Shown here piece after piece: positions 1-6,725 of a DNA stretch of 13,979 bases. The position numbers and the translations under genes are program-made. The stretch comes from JAUZQZ01 sp036985955 (GTDB taxonomy: Bacteria; Pseudomonadota; Zetaproteobacteria; Mariprofundales; Mariprofundaceae): positions 1 to 13,979 of the forward strand of contig BTQQ01000029.1 in assembly GCA_036985955.1 (NCBI GenBank). Reading direction: 5' to 3'. How positions within the stretch are numbered: the stretch's first letter is position 1; each line of letters opens with the position of its first letter. The notes under the pieces were generated by a model that made no database searches, was not told where the DNA came from, and saw nothing but the letters and a program-made list of their open reading frames with translations.

Positions 1-239
1 CGGGTTGTCCGGTCTGCAACGAGGCGCTTGACCTGATCAATCGCCTGGCCTGTGATGAGTGCGAAATCAGCGTGCTGGACATGCATGATGCGCAGGTTGC
101 GAAGCGAGCAAAAGGGCTGGGGGTTCGGTCCATTCCGGCCGTTGTGCTTGATGGCAAGCTGGCAGCCTGCTGCACCGGACGCGGGGTCAATGAGCCTTCG
201 TTACGCGCCGCAGGGTTACTATGCCCGGTAAGCGCATAA
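1..239 (+). CDS. thioredoxin/glutaredoxin-like thiol protein (5' end missing)
   Basis: This is the 3' end of a gene that starts before the window. Reading begins at base 3 and gives 78 residues before TAA. The first visible residues are GCPVCNEAL, a CPxC redox motif at the usual start of helix 1 of the thioredoxin fold. About 45 residues later comes VRSIPAVVLDGK, the cis-proline loop and following strand of that fold. Extra cysteines occur (CDEC, AACC), which is common in small thiol proteins of metal-resistance operons. The next gene is a MerR regulator 13 bp downstream, so the protein probably belongs to the same metal or thiol-stress operon. Likely role: thiol-disulfide exchange or metal hand-off in the cytoplasm. 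The substrate is unknown, and whether it had a signal peptide cannot be seen. Confidence 0.75.
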   Translation, partial: GCPVCNEALDLINRLACDECEISVLDMHDAQVAKRAKGLGVRSIPAVVLDGKLAACCTGRGVNEPSLRAAGLLCPVSA

Positions 240-244
240 AGTAA
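216..244. promoter_or_regulatory. imperfect inverted repeat in front of merR-like gene
   Basis: TTACT-ATGC at 216-224 is complementary to GCAT-AA-AGTAA at 234-244, with a 9-nt centre and a 2-nt bulge. It spans the stop codon of the thiol-protein gene and lies just before the AAGG ribosome-binding sequence (243-246) of the regulator gene. It could be an operator or an mRNA hairpin limiting regulator translation. No -35/-10 pair with the 19-20 bp spacer typical of MerR promoters is convincing here. Confidence 0.25.
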
Positions 245-252
245 GGTTGCAG

Positions 253-684
253 ATGGCGCATATGCGGCAAAAAACTATTGGATGGGTAGCAAAAGAGACG
301 GGCGTGAATGTACAGACCGTTCTCTACTACGAACGCCGTGGCCTGCTGCCCGCGCCCTCCCGCTCCTTCAGCGGCTATCGTTTGTTTGATGACGAGACGG
401 TGCGGCGTATCCGGTTCATCAAGCGCGCCCAGGAACTGGGTTTTTCCCTGAAGCAGATTACTGCCCTGCTGGCCTTGCAGGGAGAGCAGGACGCGAGTTG
501 TGCCGAGGTCAGTGCCATGGCGGCCAGCCATTTTGTGGATATTGAACAGAAGATTCATGACCTTGAGCGCATGCGTTCGGCGCTTATTCCGCTTGTTAAT
601 GCCTGTCCCGGCAAGGGATCATTGAAGGCGTGCCCGATTATGGACAGTCTGGATAAACCCAATGACCAGGATATCCCGCAATGA
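253..684 (+). CDS. merR: MerR-family metal-responsive regulator (Hg/Pb-type)
   Basis: A 143-residue MerR-family activator/repressor. The N-terminal winged helix-turn-helix (about residues 7-75) shows IGWVAKETGVNVQTVLYYER and GYRLFDDETV, followed by the dimerisation helix and a metal-binding loop. Three cysteines lie at residues 83, 118 and 127. The spacing (35, then 9, with eight residues inside the final loop) equals that of Tn501 MerR C82/C117/C126. The loop ends CPIMDSL, resembling CPLIASL of MerR. Spacing in ZntR- and CadR-type proteins differs slightly, so mercury (or lead) is the best guess. ATG at 253 is chosen because AAGG lies 6 nt upstream; ATG at 262 and TTG at 247 are alternatives. 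The stop overlaps the next ATG (ATGA), so it is co-transcribed with the envelope genes it presumably controls. Confidence 0.88.
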   Translation: MAHMRQKTIGWVAKETGVNVQTVLYYERRGLLPAPSRSFSGYRLFDDETVRRIRFIKRAQELGFSLKQITALLALQGEQDASCAEVSAMAASHFVDIEQKIHDLERMRSALIPLVNACPGKGSLKACPIMDSLDKPNDQDIPQ

Positions 685-1544
685 TCGGAAGAACCTCAAC
701 AAGCGGCAAATCCGCATGCATGATGGTTGCGGGCCTGCTGTTGCTGGCGATGCCCCGAAATGCTATGGCGCATGACCCGGTCTTCGGGCTGGGCCCGCAC
801 ACCATCTACGAGGGCGGCGTGGAAATTACACCTGAATTTGACGTCAGCCAGTCAGCCAGCACGCGCGGTCAGGATCTGACCTTCCTCAAGGCCGCCTATG
901 GCATCAACGCCGACTGGACGGCAGGCATCGAATTGCCATGGACATTCAAGGAAAACGTCTCTGACCAGGCCAACGGGCTGGGAGACTTGCGCTTGTTCAC
1001 CAAATACCGTTTCTGGCGCAAGGATAGTCCAGGTGTGCAGGAATCGGTGGCGGCACTGCTGAAAGTGAAGTTCGACACATCCAAACAAGGTGCGAATCCT
1101 GCGCCCACGGTCGCGAAACCAGCGCTCGGCACCGGCACCGCCGATGTAGTTCTTGGCCTTACCTATGGTTATGAGAGTCTCAAATGGTATCGCTGGGCAA
1201 GCATTCGTTATCGCCGCAACGGACACAGTAGTGGGAAAAAGGTGGGAGACAAGGTGTTGGTTGATCTGGTCGCAGGTTGGCGTCCAACCATGCCGGAATA
1301 TCTCAAGCCGGATATGGTATGGTTGCTGGAACTAAACGGTGAATATGGTCGGCGCGGCAGTCTGGACAACGTGTCTCTTGTCAATGACGGCGGCACGGAA
1401 CTCTTTTTGTCACCGGGTTTTATGTGGACCGTGCGCAACTTTGCAGTCAAGGCAGGTGTGCAGCTTCCAGTCTTCAGCAACCTCAACGGCGTCCAGACTA
1501 AAACCGATTACAGGGCCAAACTGGAACTGGAATGGCATTTGTGA
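681..1544 (+). CDS. outer-membrane beta-barrel protein of metal operon (Phenol_MetA_deg-like)
   Basis: A 287-residue protein with a Sec signal peptide: a basic start, hydrophobic core MMVAGLLLLAM, and AXA cleavage after NAMA near residue 30. The mature chain would begin HDPVFGLGPHTIYEGG. The remainder alternates polar and hydrophobic residues in beta-strand fashion with many aromatic ends (e.g. GLTYGYESLKWYRWASIRYR) and ends in LELEWHL, consistent with an outer-membrane barrel. The pattern recalls the putative transporter / MetA-pathway barrel superfamily, which has no firmly known biochemical function. It overlaps the merR stop by 4 bp and the next gene by 13 bp, so translation is coupled. 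Likely role: an outer-membrane pore or metal-related envelope factor; substrate unknown. Confidence 0.7.
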   Translation: MIGRTSTSGKSACMMVAGLLLLAMPRNAMAHDPVFGLGPHTIYEGGVEITPEFDVSQSASTRGQDLTFLKAAYGINADWTAGIELPWTFKENVSDQANGLGDLRLFTKYRFWRKDSPGVQESVAALLKVKFDTSKQGANPAPTVAKPALGTGTADVVLGLTYGYESLKWYRWASIRYRRNGHSSGKKVGDKVLVDLVAGWRPTMPEYLKPDMVWLLELNGEYGRRGSLDNVSLVNDGGTELFLSPGFMWTVRNFAVKAGVQLPVFSNLNGVQTKTDYRAKLELEWHL

Positions 1545-2452
1545 GGCATGATTTATTCGTCATTGGGCTTGTTACAGGCCTGATCGGACTTTCTACCTCT
1601 GCTCAAGCGGGTCCGATCACATTCAACAGCGCCCTACCCGTTGCCGAAGGCTTGGGTATCCTGCGCAGTCAGGTCAAACTGGTGCGAAAATCGGGCGATG
1701 CCACATCCTCGGGCCGGGTGCTGAATGTCACCGCGGCGCCCGTGGTGCTGGCCTACGGTGCAACGTCAAGGCTGGCCCTGTTCGGCGTGCTGCCTTATGT
1801 GGATAAACGTCTGGATGTGACCATGGGTGGAGGAACACGCATCCGGCGCGATGCGCAAGGTATCGGCGATGCTTTGTTCTTTGGCCGCTATACCGTGATC
1901 CAGGTGGACCGGCCCGGTGATACCCTGCGAATTGCTCCGTTCGCAGGCATGAAAACACCGACGGGCTCGCACAGCAGGCGCGATGCATTCGGTCTGGTTC
2001 CGCGCATCCTGCAACCCGGATCGGGCTCATGGGATCCGTTTCTGGGCGTGGCCCTCACCCGGCAGACGCTGGATTGGGAGTTTGACGCTGCGGCCAGATA
2101 CCAGTTTAACACCCGGGCATCAGGATTCACCTTCGGCGATGAGGCAAGAGCGGATGCCTCATTTCAATACCGGGTGTTCCCGCGCACGCTGGAAAGCGGC
2201 GGCGTGCCCGCTTTTATCTACGTTGTGCTGGAATCCAATCTGATCTGGAACGGTAAAAACAGATCTCTTGGAGTCACCGACCCCAATAGCGGCGGTCTGA
2301 CATGGAATCTTGCGCCGGGGCTGCAGTATGTCACGGACCGTTTCGTGCTGGAGACGGCGGTACAGATTCCCGCCGCGCAGAACCAGAACGGCTCGACCCT
2401 GGAATCTGATTGGGTGTGGACGGCAGGATTCCGCTGGAATTTCTTTTTTTAG
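1532..2452 (+). CDS. second outer-membrane beta-barrel protein
   Basis: A 306-residue protein with a signal peptide (hydrophobic stretch LFVIGLVTGLIGLSTSAQA, AQA|GP cleavage near residue 26). The mature part is rich in strands and in glycine and aromatic residues, and it ends FRWNFFF, the C-terminal aromatic signature read by the BAM complex. It looks like a distant relative of the preceding barrel (Phenol_MetA_deg-like superfamily). Its start lies inside the previous gene with GGA-type purines just upstream, indicating translational coupling. Two barrels side by side with a MerR regulator and an HMA protein suggest an outer-membrane component of metal traffic, but nothing in the sequence fixes the substrate. 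Confidence 0.7.
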   Translation: MAFVRHDLFVIGLVTGLIGLSTSAQAGPITFNSALPVAEGLGILRSQVKLVRKSGDATSSGRVLNVTAAPVVLAYGATSRLALFGVLPYVDKRLDVTMGGGTRIRRDAQGIGDALFFGRYTVIQVDRPGDTLRIAPFAGMKTPTGSHSRRDAFGLVPRILQPGSGSWDPFLGVALTRQTLDWEFDAAARYQFNTRASGFTFGDEARADASFQYRVFPRTLESGGVPAFIYVVLESNLIWNGKNRSLGVTDPNSGGLTWNLAPGLQYVTDRFVLETAVQIPAAQNQNGSTLESDWVWTAGFRWNFFF

Positions 2453-2463
2453 GAGGTACTACT

Positions 2464-2769
2464 ATGCGTACATTACGGTTTATACTGATGGCCGGACTGT
2501 TACTGGCGGCACCCATCACATCCGTGTCAGCGCAAGAGACCAACGTGTCATCCGTCATCATCAAGGTGGACGGGCTCTCCTGTCCATTTTGCGCCTACGG
2601 GCTGGAAAAGCATCTGAAGAAGCTGGCTGGCGTTGAAGGTGTCGATATCGACATGAAGAATGCCCAGGTCATCGTGCGCCTGAAATCAGACGCACGGGTG
2701 GATGATGCGGCATTAAAGACCGCTGTGAAGAAGGCTGGCTTTACCGCCCGAGGCATTACGCGTCAATGA
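2464..2769 (+). CDS. periplasmic MerP-like heavy-metal-associated (HMA) protein
   Basis: A 101-residue protein preceded by a near-perfect Shine-Dalgarno AGGAGGT 8 nt before ATG 2464; an upstream in-frame start at 2410 lies inside the previous gene and is not needed. The signal peptide covers residues 1-23 (VSA|QE). One ferredoxin-like HMA domain follows, with metal motif GLSCPFCAYGLEKHL (C40 and C43), then LAGVEGVDIDMKNAQVIV and a final AGFTARGI strand. MerP binds Hg(II) through the same CxxC position (usually CAAC). Here the loop is CPFC, as in several uncharacterised periplasmic HMA proteins, so the metal could be Hg, Cu or another soft ion. The stop overlaps the next ATG. Confidence 0.85.
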   Translation: MRTLRFILMAGLLLAAPITSVSAQETNVSSVIIKVDGLSCPFCAYGLEKHLKKLAGVEGVDIDMKNAQVIVRLKSDARVDDAALKTAVKKAGFTARGITRQ

Positions 2770-3719
2770 TGCTTTCAAGGCTGATGTTTCCAAAACTGTT
2801 CGGATTCTTCCTTGTCGTCCTGCTCACCGCCTGTACAAGTACGTTCACGAATGTGCAGACATGGGGTAGCAAAGGAAACGGGCCCGGCCAATTCAATGGG
2901 GCCTTTGATGTTGCCGTGGATCAGGCTGGCTTCATCTATGTGGCCGATGCGGGCAATCGCCGGATACAGAAATTTGATTCCAACGGAAAATTTATACTCG
3001 CCTTTGGCCGGAAGCTGTTTGAAAAACCGTCCGGGATCGGTATCGCTCCGGACGGTAGCATCTGGGTAACGGATTTCAATCTGGGACGGGTCTTCCGTTT
3101 CAATAGCAAGGGAAAACTGCTCGTTGCCTGGGGAAAAGAGGGGGATGGGCCTGGAGACTTTGATGTCGCAGCTGACGTGGCAGTGGATAGTAAGGGCTTT
3201 ATTTATGTGGTGGATGAATACCGTTACCGTGTCCGGAAATTTATGCCAGATGGACATTTTATTCAATCATGGGGGAAAAAGGGCAAGGTTAATGTTTTTC
3301 TTTCAGCGATAAATTTTCTATTGCCGGAGATGGCTCGGGGGGAGTTTTCCTATCCCTCGCGTATCGCCATCGGACCAGGGGACAAGGTTTATGTATCCGA
3401 CACGTACAACAACCGGGTACAGGTGTTTGATACCGACGGACATTGGCTGCAAAACATCGGCGGACTAGGCCTGTGGGGCGGACGTTTCCGCGTTGCGGCG
3501 GGCATTGCCGTCGCCCGCGACGGATCATTGTTTGTGGGCGATTTTTACAACAATCGTATCCAGCATTTTGACAAAAAAGGCCGCTTTCTTGCCGCATGGG
3601 GAGAAAGTGGCAGCAAACCGGGTCAGTTCTCCGGGCCCACAGGCGTGGCTGTAGGTCCACAAGATAATGTGTATGTCGCCGACTGGGGCAACCACAGGGT
3701 TCAAAAATTTCGGCCTTAA
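2766..3719 (+). CDS. NHL-repeat six-bladed propeller lipoprotein
   Basis: A 317-residue lipoprotein. The hydrophobic segment FGFFLVVLLTAC ends in lipobox LTAC (Cys23), with Thr at +2, which favours outer-membrane sorting. The rest consists of six NHL repeats of about 45 residues. Recurrent elements are GPGQF, a VAVD strand, xGxIYVADxxNxRxQKFD and the closing WG turn; examples are FIYVADAGNRRIQKFD, VYVSDTYNNRVQVFD and VYVADWGNHRVQKF. Six repeats would close one beta-propeller. NHL propellers usually act as protein- or ligand-binding platforms, and no catalytic residues can be assigned. It is the last gene of the metal operon (ATGA overlap with the HMA gene) and is followed directly by a hairpin, so it is probably a partner of the barrels or the HMA protein at the periplasmic face. 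Confidence 0.85.
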   Translation: MMLSRLMFPKLFGFFLVVLLTACTSTFTNVQTWGSKGNGPGQFNGAFDVAVDQAGFIYVADAGNRRIQKFDSNGKFILAFGRKLFEKPSGIGIAPDGSIWVTDFNLGRVFRFNSKGKLLVAWGKEGDGPGDFDVAADVAVDSKGFIYVVDEYRYRVRKFMPDGHFIQSWGKKGKVNVFLSAINFLLPEMARGEFSYPSRIAIGPGDKVYVSDTYNNRVQVFDTDGHWLQNIGGLGLWGGRFRVAAGIAVARDGSLFVGDFYNNRIQHFDKKGRFLAAWGESGSKPGQFSGPTGVAVGPQDNVYVADWGNHRVQKFRP

Positions 3720-3749
3720 TCCGGGCTGTTCATAAGTCGCCCGGGTTAA
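3716..3749. terminator. hairpin between convergent genes
   Basis: TTAATCCGGGC (3716-3726) pairs with GCCCGGGTTAA (3739-3749), an 11-bp stem with one G-T wobble and a 12-nt loop. It starts at the stop codon of the NHL gene and ends 6 bp before the stop of the convergent transporter gene. It can fold on both transcripts, so I call it a bidirectional terminator. The flanking U-runs are short, which leaves some doubt. Confidence 0.6.
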
Positions 3750-3755
3750 ACCATA

Positions 3756-5894
3756 TCAGGAAGCCAACCGCCTCAATTCCGCATCAGCGCGGCGCAAATC
3801 CTGGCTCAGATCATGCCCAAGGGATAACAACAGGCGCATTCCCAAATCGGGATGTTTGCGGCAAAGCCGTTTCAGCGCACTGTGTTTCAGCATGACCAGT
3901 TCACAATCTTCGGTTGCCCGCGCATCCGCCGCACGTGGCCCGGGCTCCAGAAAGGCAATTTCGCCCACGGCCATACCAGGTCCGAACTTGGCCAGACGAA
4001 GCCTTCTCCGCTTGCTGTATGGCAACAGAATTTCCACATCGCCACGTAGAATAACGAAGAGTTCCTCCCCCTGATCGCCACAGCGGAAAAGATAATCGCC
4101 CGCGGGCACCTCCATGGGATGAAAAAAAGGCTCCAGACAAGTAATTTCATCTTCCCTGAACCCTGCCAGAAGTTCGGAATCAGCCAGTTCGACACGCGGA
4201 ACGCCATGCACGTCTTCCCGGCCAAGCGCCGCAAGCAGTTGATCTTCGGCATATTCCAACGCACTGTCGGAATCCGCAAAAGTGCGCAAGTGGATATTGG
4301 CATGATAAGGCACAATACGTTCATGCCGATGTCCTTCACGTTTGACCAGCCCCATACTCTTTGGAATGTGCGCCAGAATCAGTTCTCCGCCACGTTCGCG
4401 CATCATGCCGGACATGTGTTCAATCAGACGAATGGCTGTCAAATCCACCTGACTAACTCGCCGCATATCAAGAATAATGTATGTTGCCCGTTTTAAATCT
4501 TCAGACATCACCTCGAACAGACGGTCTGTCGTGCCAAAAAAGAGGGTTCCCTTGAGGTCGTAACCGACAACTGCATCCGGATTCTTACCCAATGGTTCAC
4601 AGGCGCATTTCGGTCGCCGGCGTAATGACTTCCGGTCAGCAAGGCTCCATCTGCGATGTACCACAGTGGACTGCATCTGCGCACGGATAAACTCGACTCC
4701 GGCCAAGGCAACACCCAGACCCACGGCAACCATCAAATCATAGGATACCGTCACAGCCGTCACAGCCAGGGCAATCACTCCATCCATGCGGGCCTGCGGC
4801 GTTTTGAGCCACAAAGCAATATCTTTATCAAACATGCTGAATATCGCGACATGCAAAATAATACCGGCGAAGACACTGATCGGAAGAATAGATGCGACCG
4901 GCCCCATGAATAAAATCAGGATAATCAAACTGGTCCCCGTTACCAATCCGGCCCAGTAACGGCCTCCGCTTTCAATGGCTACCAGCGTCGCCCCTGTTGT
5001 ACCTGCGCCTGCCATACCTCCGGAAACCGAGGCCAGCAAATGGCCCACGCCCTGACCTATCAATTCCTTCCGGGCACTGTGCCGTGCGCCTGTGGACACA
5101 TCGGCCACCACACTGGTCAACAAGGTGTCCAGCGAAGCCAGAACCGCCAGCGCAAAGGCAGAACCCAGCATCAACAACCAGGGAAGCTGATGAATTGCGG
5201 ATACATCAAGGCCAAAATGGATGCCGGAAATATGTGGCAGACTTCCAACCACCCACCCTGCCGGACGAGATCCGGTCTGCATGATGGAAAAAATATGAAA
5301 CGCCAGTGTGCCGGCAATCAAACCCAACGCGGTTCCGGGAATCTTCCTGATCCAGCGTGGCAGCCAGATCATCCCCGCCAATGTTACTCCTGCCGTTGCG
5401 GCAGGAATCCAGGCACCCTCCCGCATAGTCAGGGCCACATCACCCCCCATCACTGCCTGACTCTGTGACATCACCATCAGAATGCCGGTACCCGTCATAA
5501 ACCCCGATACCACCGGATAGGGGATAAATTTAATCAGATGGCCCAATTTCAGGACGCCAATCAATAACTGGATGACGCCGGCCATAGCCACAGTCAGCAA
5601 CGTTGCCGTAACTAACTGTTCGCCTGAAAGGCCCATCGAGTTCAACACTGCAATGCTTCCGGAAAGTAGCACCAGCGTGGGTCCCGTCGGAGAACTGACC
5701 AGACCTTGCGTACCAAAAAACAGGCCGGAGGCAATGCACAGGCATGCCGCGGCGATCAGACCGGAGAGTGCCGCGGTGGCCGGATCATGTGTATATGGGA
5801 ACCACAGGGTGATGCCGAACGCCATGGCTTGCGGTAACACAAGTGCTGCGGCGGAAAGTCCGCCCCAGATATCTCCGGCACGAAAAGGCGTCAC
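3756..5894 (-). CDS. SulP-family anion transporter with STAS and cyclic-nucleotide-binding domains
   Basis: A 712-residue inner-membrane protein. Residues about 10-410 form the SLC26/SulP core, with early signature GLSAAALVLPQAMAFG, then SSPTGPTLVLLSG and PYPVVSGFMTGTGI. Residues about 442-552 are a STAS domain (VVGYDLKGTLFFG, YIILDMRRVSQVD). Residues about 588-705 are a cyclic-nucleotide-binding domain: the phosphate-binding cassette GEIAFLEPGPRAADARA keeps the expected Glu645 and Arg654, so it may well bind cNMP. SulP members carry sulfate, bicarbonate or other anions; the substrate cannot be read here. The start is GTG at 5894, since no other common start codon lies between it and the in-frame stop 51 bp upstream. 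It is the last gene of the gpmI-channel-vWA operon. A hairpin and a short upstream ORF precede the start. Confidence 0.9.
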   Translation of the reverse strand: MTPFRAGDIWGGLSAAALVLPQAMAFGITLWFPYTHDPATAALSGLIAAACLCIASGLFFGTQGLVSSPTGPTLVLLSGSIAVLNSMGLSGEQLVTATLLTVAMAGVIQLLIGVLKLGHLIKFIPYPVVSGFMTGTGILMVMSQSQAVMGGDVALTMREGAWIPAATAGVTLAGMIWLPRWIRKIPGTALGLIAGTLAFHIFSIMQTGSRPAGWVVGSLPHISGIHFGLDVSAIHQLPWLLMLGSAFALAVLASLDTLLTSVVADVSTGARHSARKELIGQGVGHLLASVSGGMAGAGTTGATLVAIESGGRYWAGLVTGTSLIILILFMGPVASILPISVFAGIILHVAIFSMFDKDIALWLKTPQARMDGVIALAVTAVTVSYDLMVAVGLGVALAGVEFIRAQMQSTVVHRRWSLADRKSLRRRPKCACEPLGKNPDAVVGYDLKGTLFFGTTDRLFEVMSEDLKRATYIILDMRRVSQVDLTAIRLIEHMSGMMRERGGELILAHIPKSMGLVKREGHRHERIVPYHANIHLRTFADSDSALEYAEDQLLAALGREDVHGVPRVELADSELLAGFREDEITCLEPFFHPMEVPAGDYLFRCGDQGEELFVILRGDVEILLPYSKRRRLRLAKFGPGMAVGEIAFLEPGPRAADARATEDCELVMLKHSALKRLCRKHPDLGMRLLLSLGHDLSQDLRRADAELRRLAS

Positions 5895-5931
5895 CAGCTC
5901 GGGCTCACAATCACTATATTCATGGCCCGAG
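5891..5931 (-). promoter_or_regulatory. leader hairpin and 10-codon upstream ORF before the GTG start
   Basis: On the - strand CTCGGGC (5931-5925) pairs with GCCCGAG (5904-5898), a 7-bp GC-rich stem with a 20-nt loop. The distal arm lies where the Shine-Dalgarno of the transporter gene should be. An ATG in the loop (5923) opens a short frame, MNIVIVSPSW, whose TGA overlaps the transporter GTG (GTGA). This would allow termination-reinitiation coupling or conditional occlusion of the start. Seen in sequence; function inferred. Confidence 0.35.
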
Positions 5932-5942
5932 TATAGATGGAA

Positions 5943-6722
5943 TTATTGGAATTTCAGTTGCAGCATCCTGCCGCCAGTCTGCTCTGCCATCGTTTTGAAC
6001 GCCACCTTGGTGCTGGAATTGTTGGCTCCCAGCGGCAACGTAAACACTGGTGCAGGAACGGCATGATAATGGACGATGTCCGTGGGTGGTTCATCGCCAA
6101 TCAGCATATATGCGCCCGGCACAGGCTGATGTTTACCAATGTCGGAAAAGGCATGGCCAATGGTCTCTTCCGTGCCGACGAACGGAGCGTTCTGCATCAG
6201 TTTATCGAACATGTCGCCCATGCTGCCGGTAAAGGTGCCCGTTTTCCGGTCCGCATACCAACTCACCGCTGAAATCTGTTTGCCGGATCGATAGGCAATC
6301 ACGCGCAGCACCGGAATCAGAAAGGTGGTGACGCCATGCATCGAACCGGTGGCATCGACAACCAGGTGCAACGTAGTACCGGGCAATGCCTTGAGCCCCT
6401 TGATGAACATATCGAAATCATGCCGGCCCATGCCGCGCCCCAGTCCGGCGCTGGCCAGTACGCGCACGGTCTGTTGATTAGCATCGGAACTGGAGAGAAC
6501 GCTCATTTCCTCCAGCAGCCTCTTTTTATCCTTTTCCGCCTTGGCGAGCTGCTGTTTCAGATCGTTGATTTCCTTGAACATTTCCGGGGATGTCCGGCCA
6601 CCGATGTTGGCCACGATCAGAATCATCGCAAACAAGAATACAAACGTGGCCAGCATGAGCAGCGCCATATCCGAAAAACTCTCGTAAATAGAATCATTTT
6701 TAGAAAAACGGTGGGTGCGCAT
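5943..6722 (-). CDS. MotB/ExbD-like single-TM protein with vWA (MIDAS) domain
   Basis: A 259-residue protein. A short basic cytoplasmic tail (RTHRFSKND) leads into one transmembrane helix, about residues 17-40. An acidic residue, Asp18, sits at its entrance (SFSDMALLMLATFVFLF), placed like the proton-carrying Asp of MotB/TolR/ExbD. A short charged coiled coil follows (about 47-75), then a C-terminal von Willebrand A-like domain (about 115-255). The metal-ion-dependent adhesion site appears complete: D123-A-T-G-S127, T184 in FVGTEET and D210 in LIGDEPPTD. With an N-in orientation the vWA domain is periplasmic. Its start lies 3 bp after the stop of the MotA/TolQ-like gene, so the two are translationally coupled and very probably form one complex. 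No OmpA-like peptidoglycan-binding domain is present, which is unusual for such partners. Function unknown. Confidence 0.75.
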   Translation of the reverse strand: MRTHRFSKNDSIYESFSDMALLMLATFVFLFAMILIVANIGGRTSPEMFKEINDLKQQLAKAEKDKKRLLEEMSVLSSSDANQQTVRVLASAGLGRGMGRHDFDMFIKGLKALPGTTLHLVVDATGSMHGVTTFLIPVLRVIAYRSGKQISAVSWYADRKTGTFTGSMGDMFDKLMQNAPFVGTEETIGHAFSDIGKHQPVPGAYMLIGDEPPTDIVHYHAVPAPVFTLPLGANNSSTKVAFKTMAEQTGGRMLQLKFQ

Positions 6723-6725
6723 GGG

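Noticed and set aside
2410..2463. Longer start for the HMA protein
   Set aside because: It would add 18 residues inside the barrel gene and spoil the signal peptide; AGGAGGT is placed for ATG 2464.
1..3719. Calling the first region a complete mercury-resistance (mer) operon
   Set aside because: Only a MerR-type regulator and a MerP-like protein support it; merA and merT are not in the window, so only a metal operon is claimed.
3887..5468. Several 70-150 codon ORFs antisense or shifted within the SulP gene
   Set aside because: They are shadows of a well-supported 712-residue gene and show no domains or translation signals.
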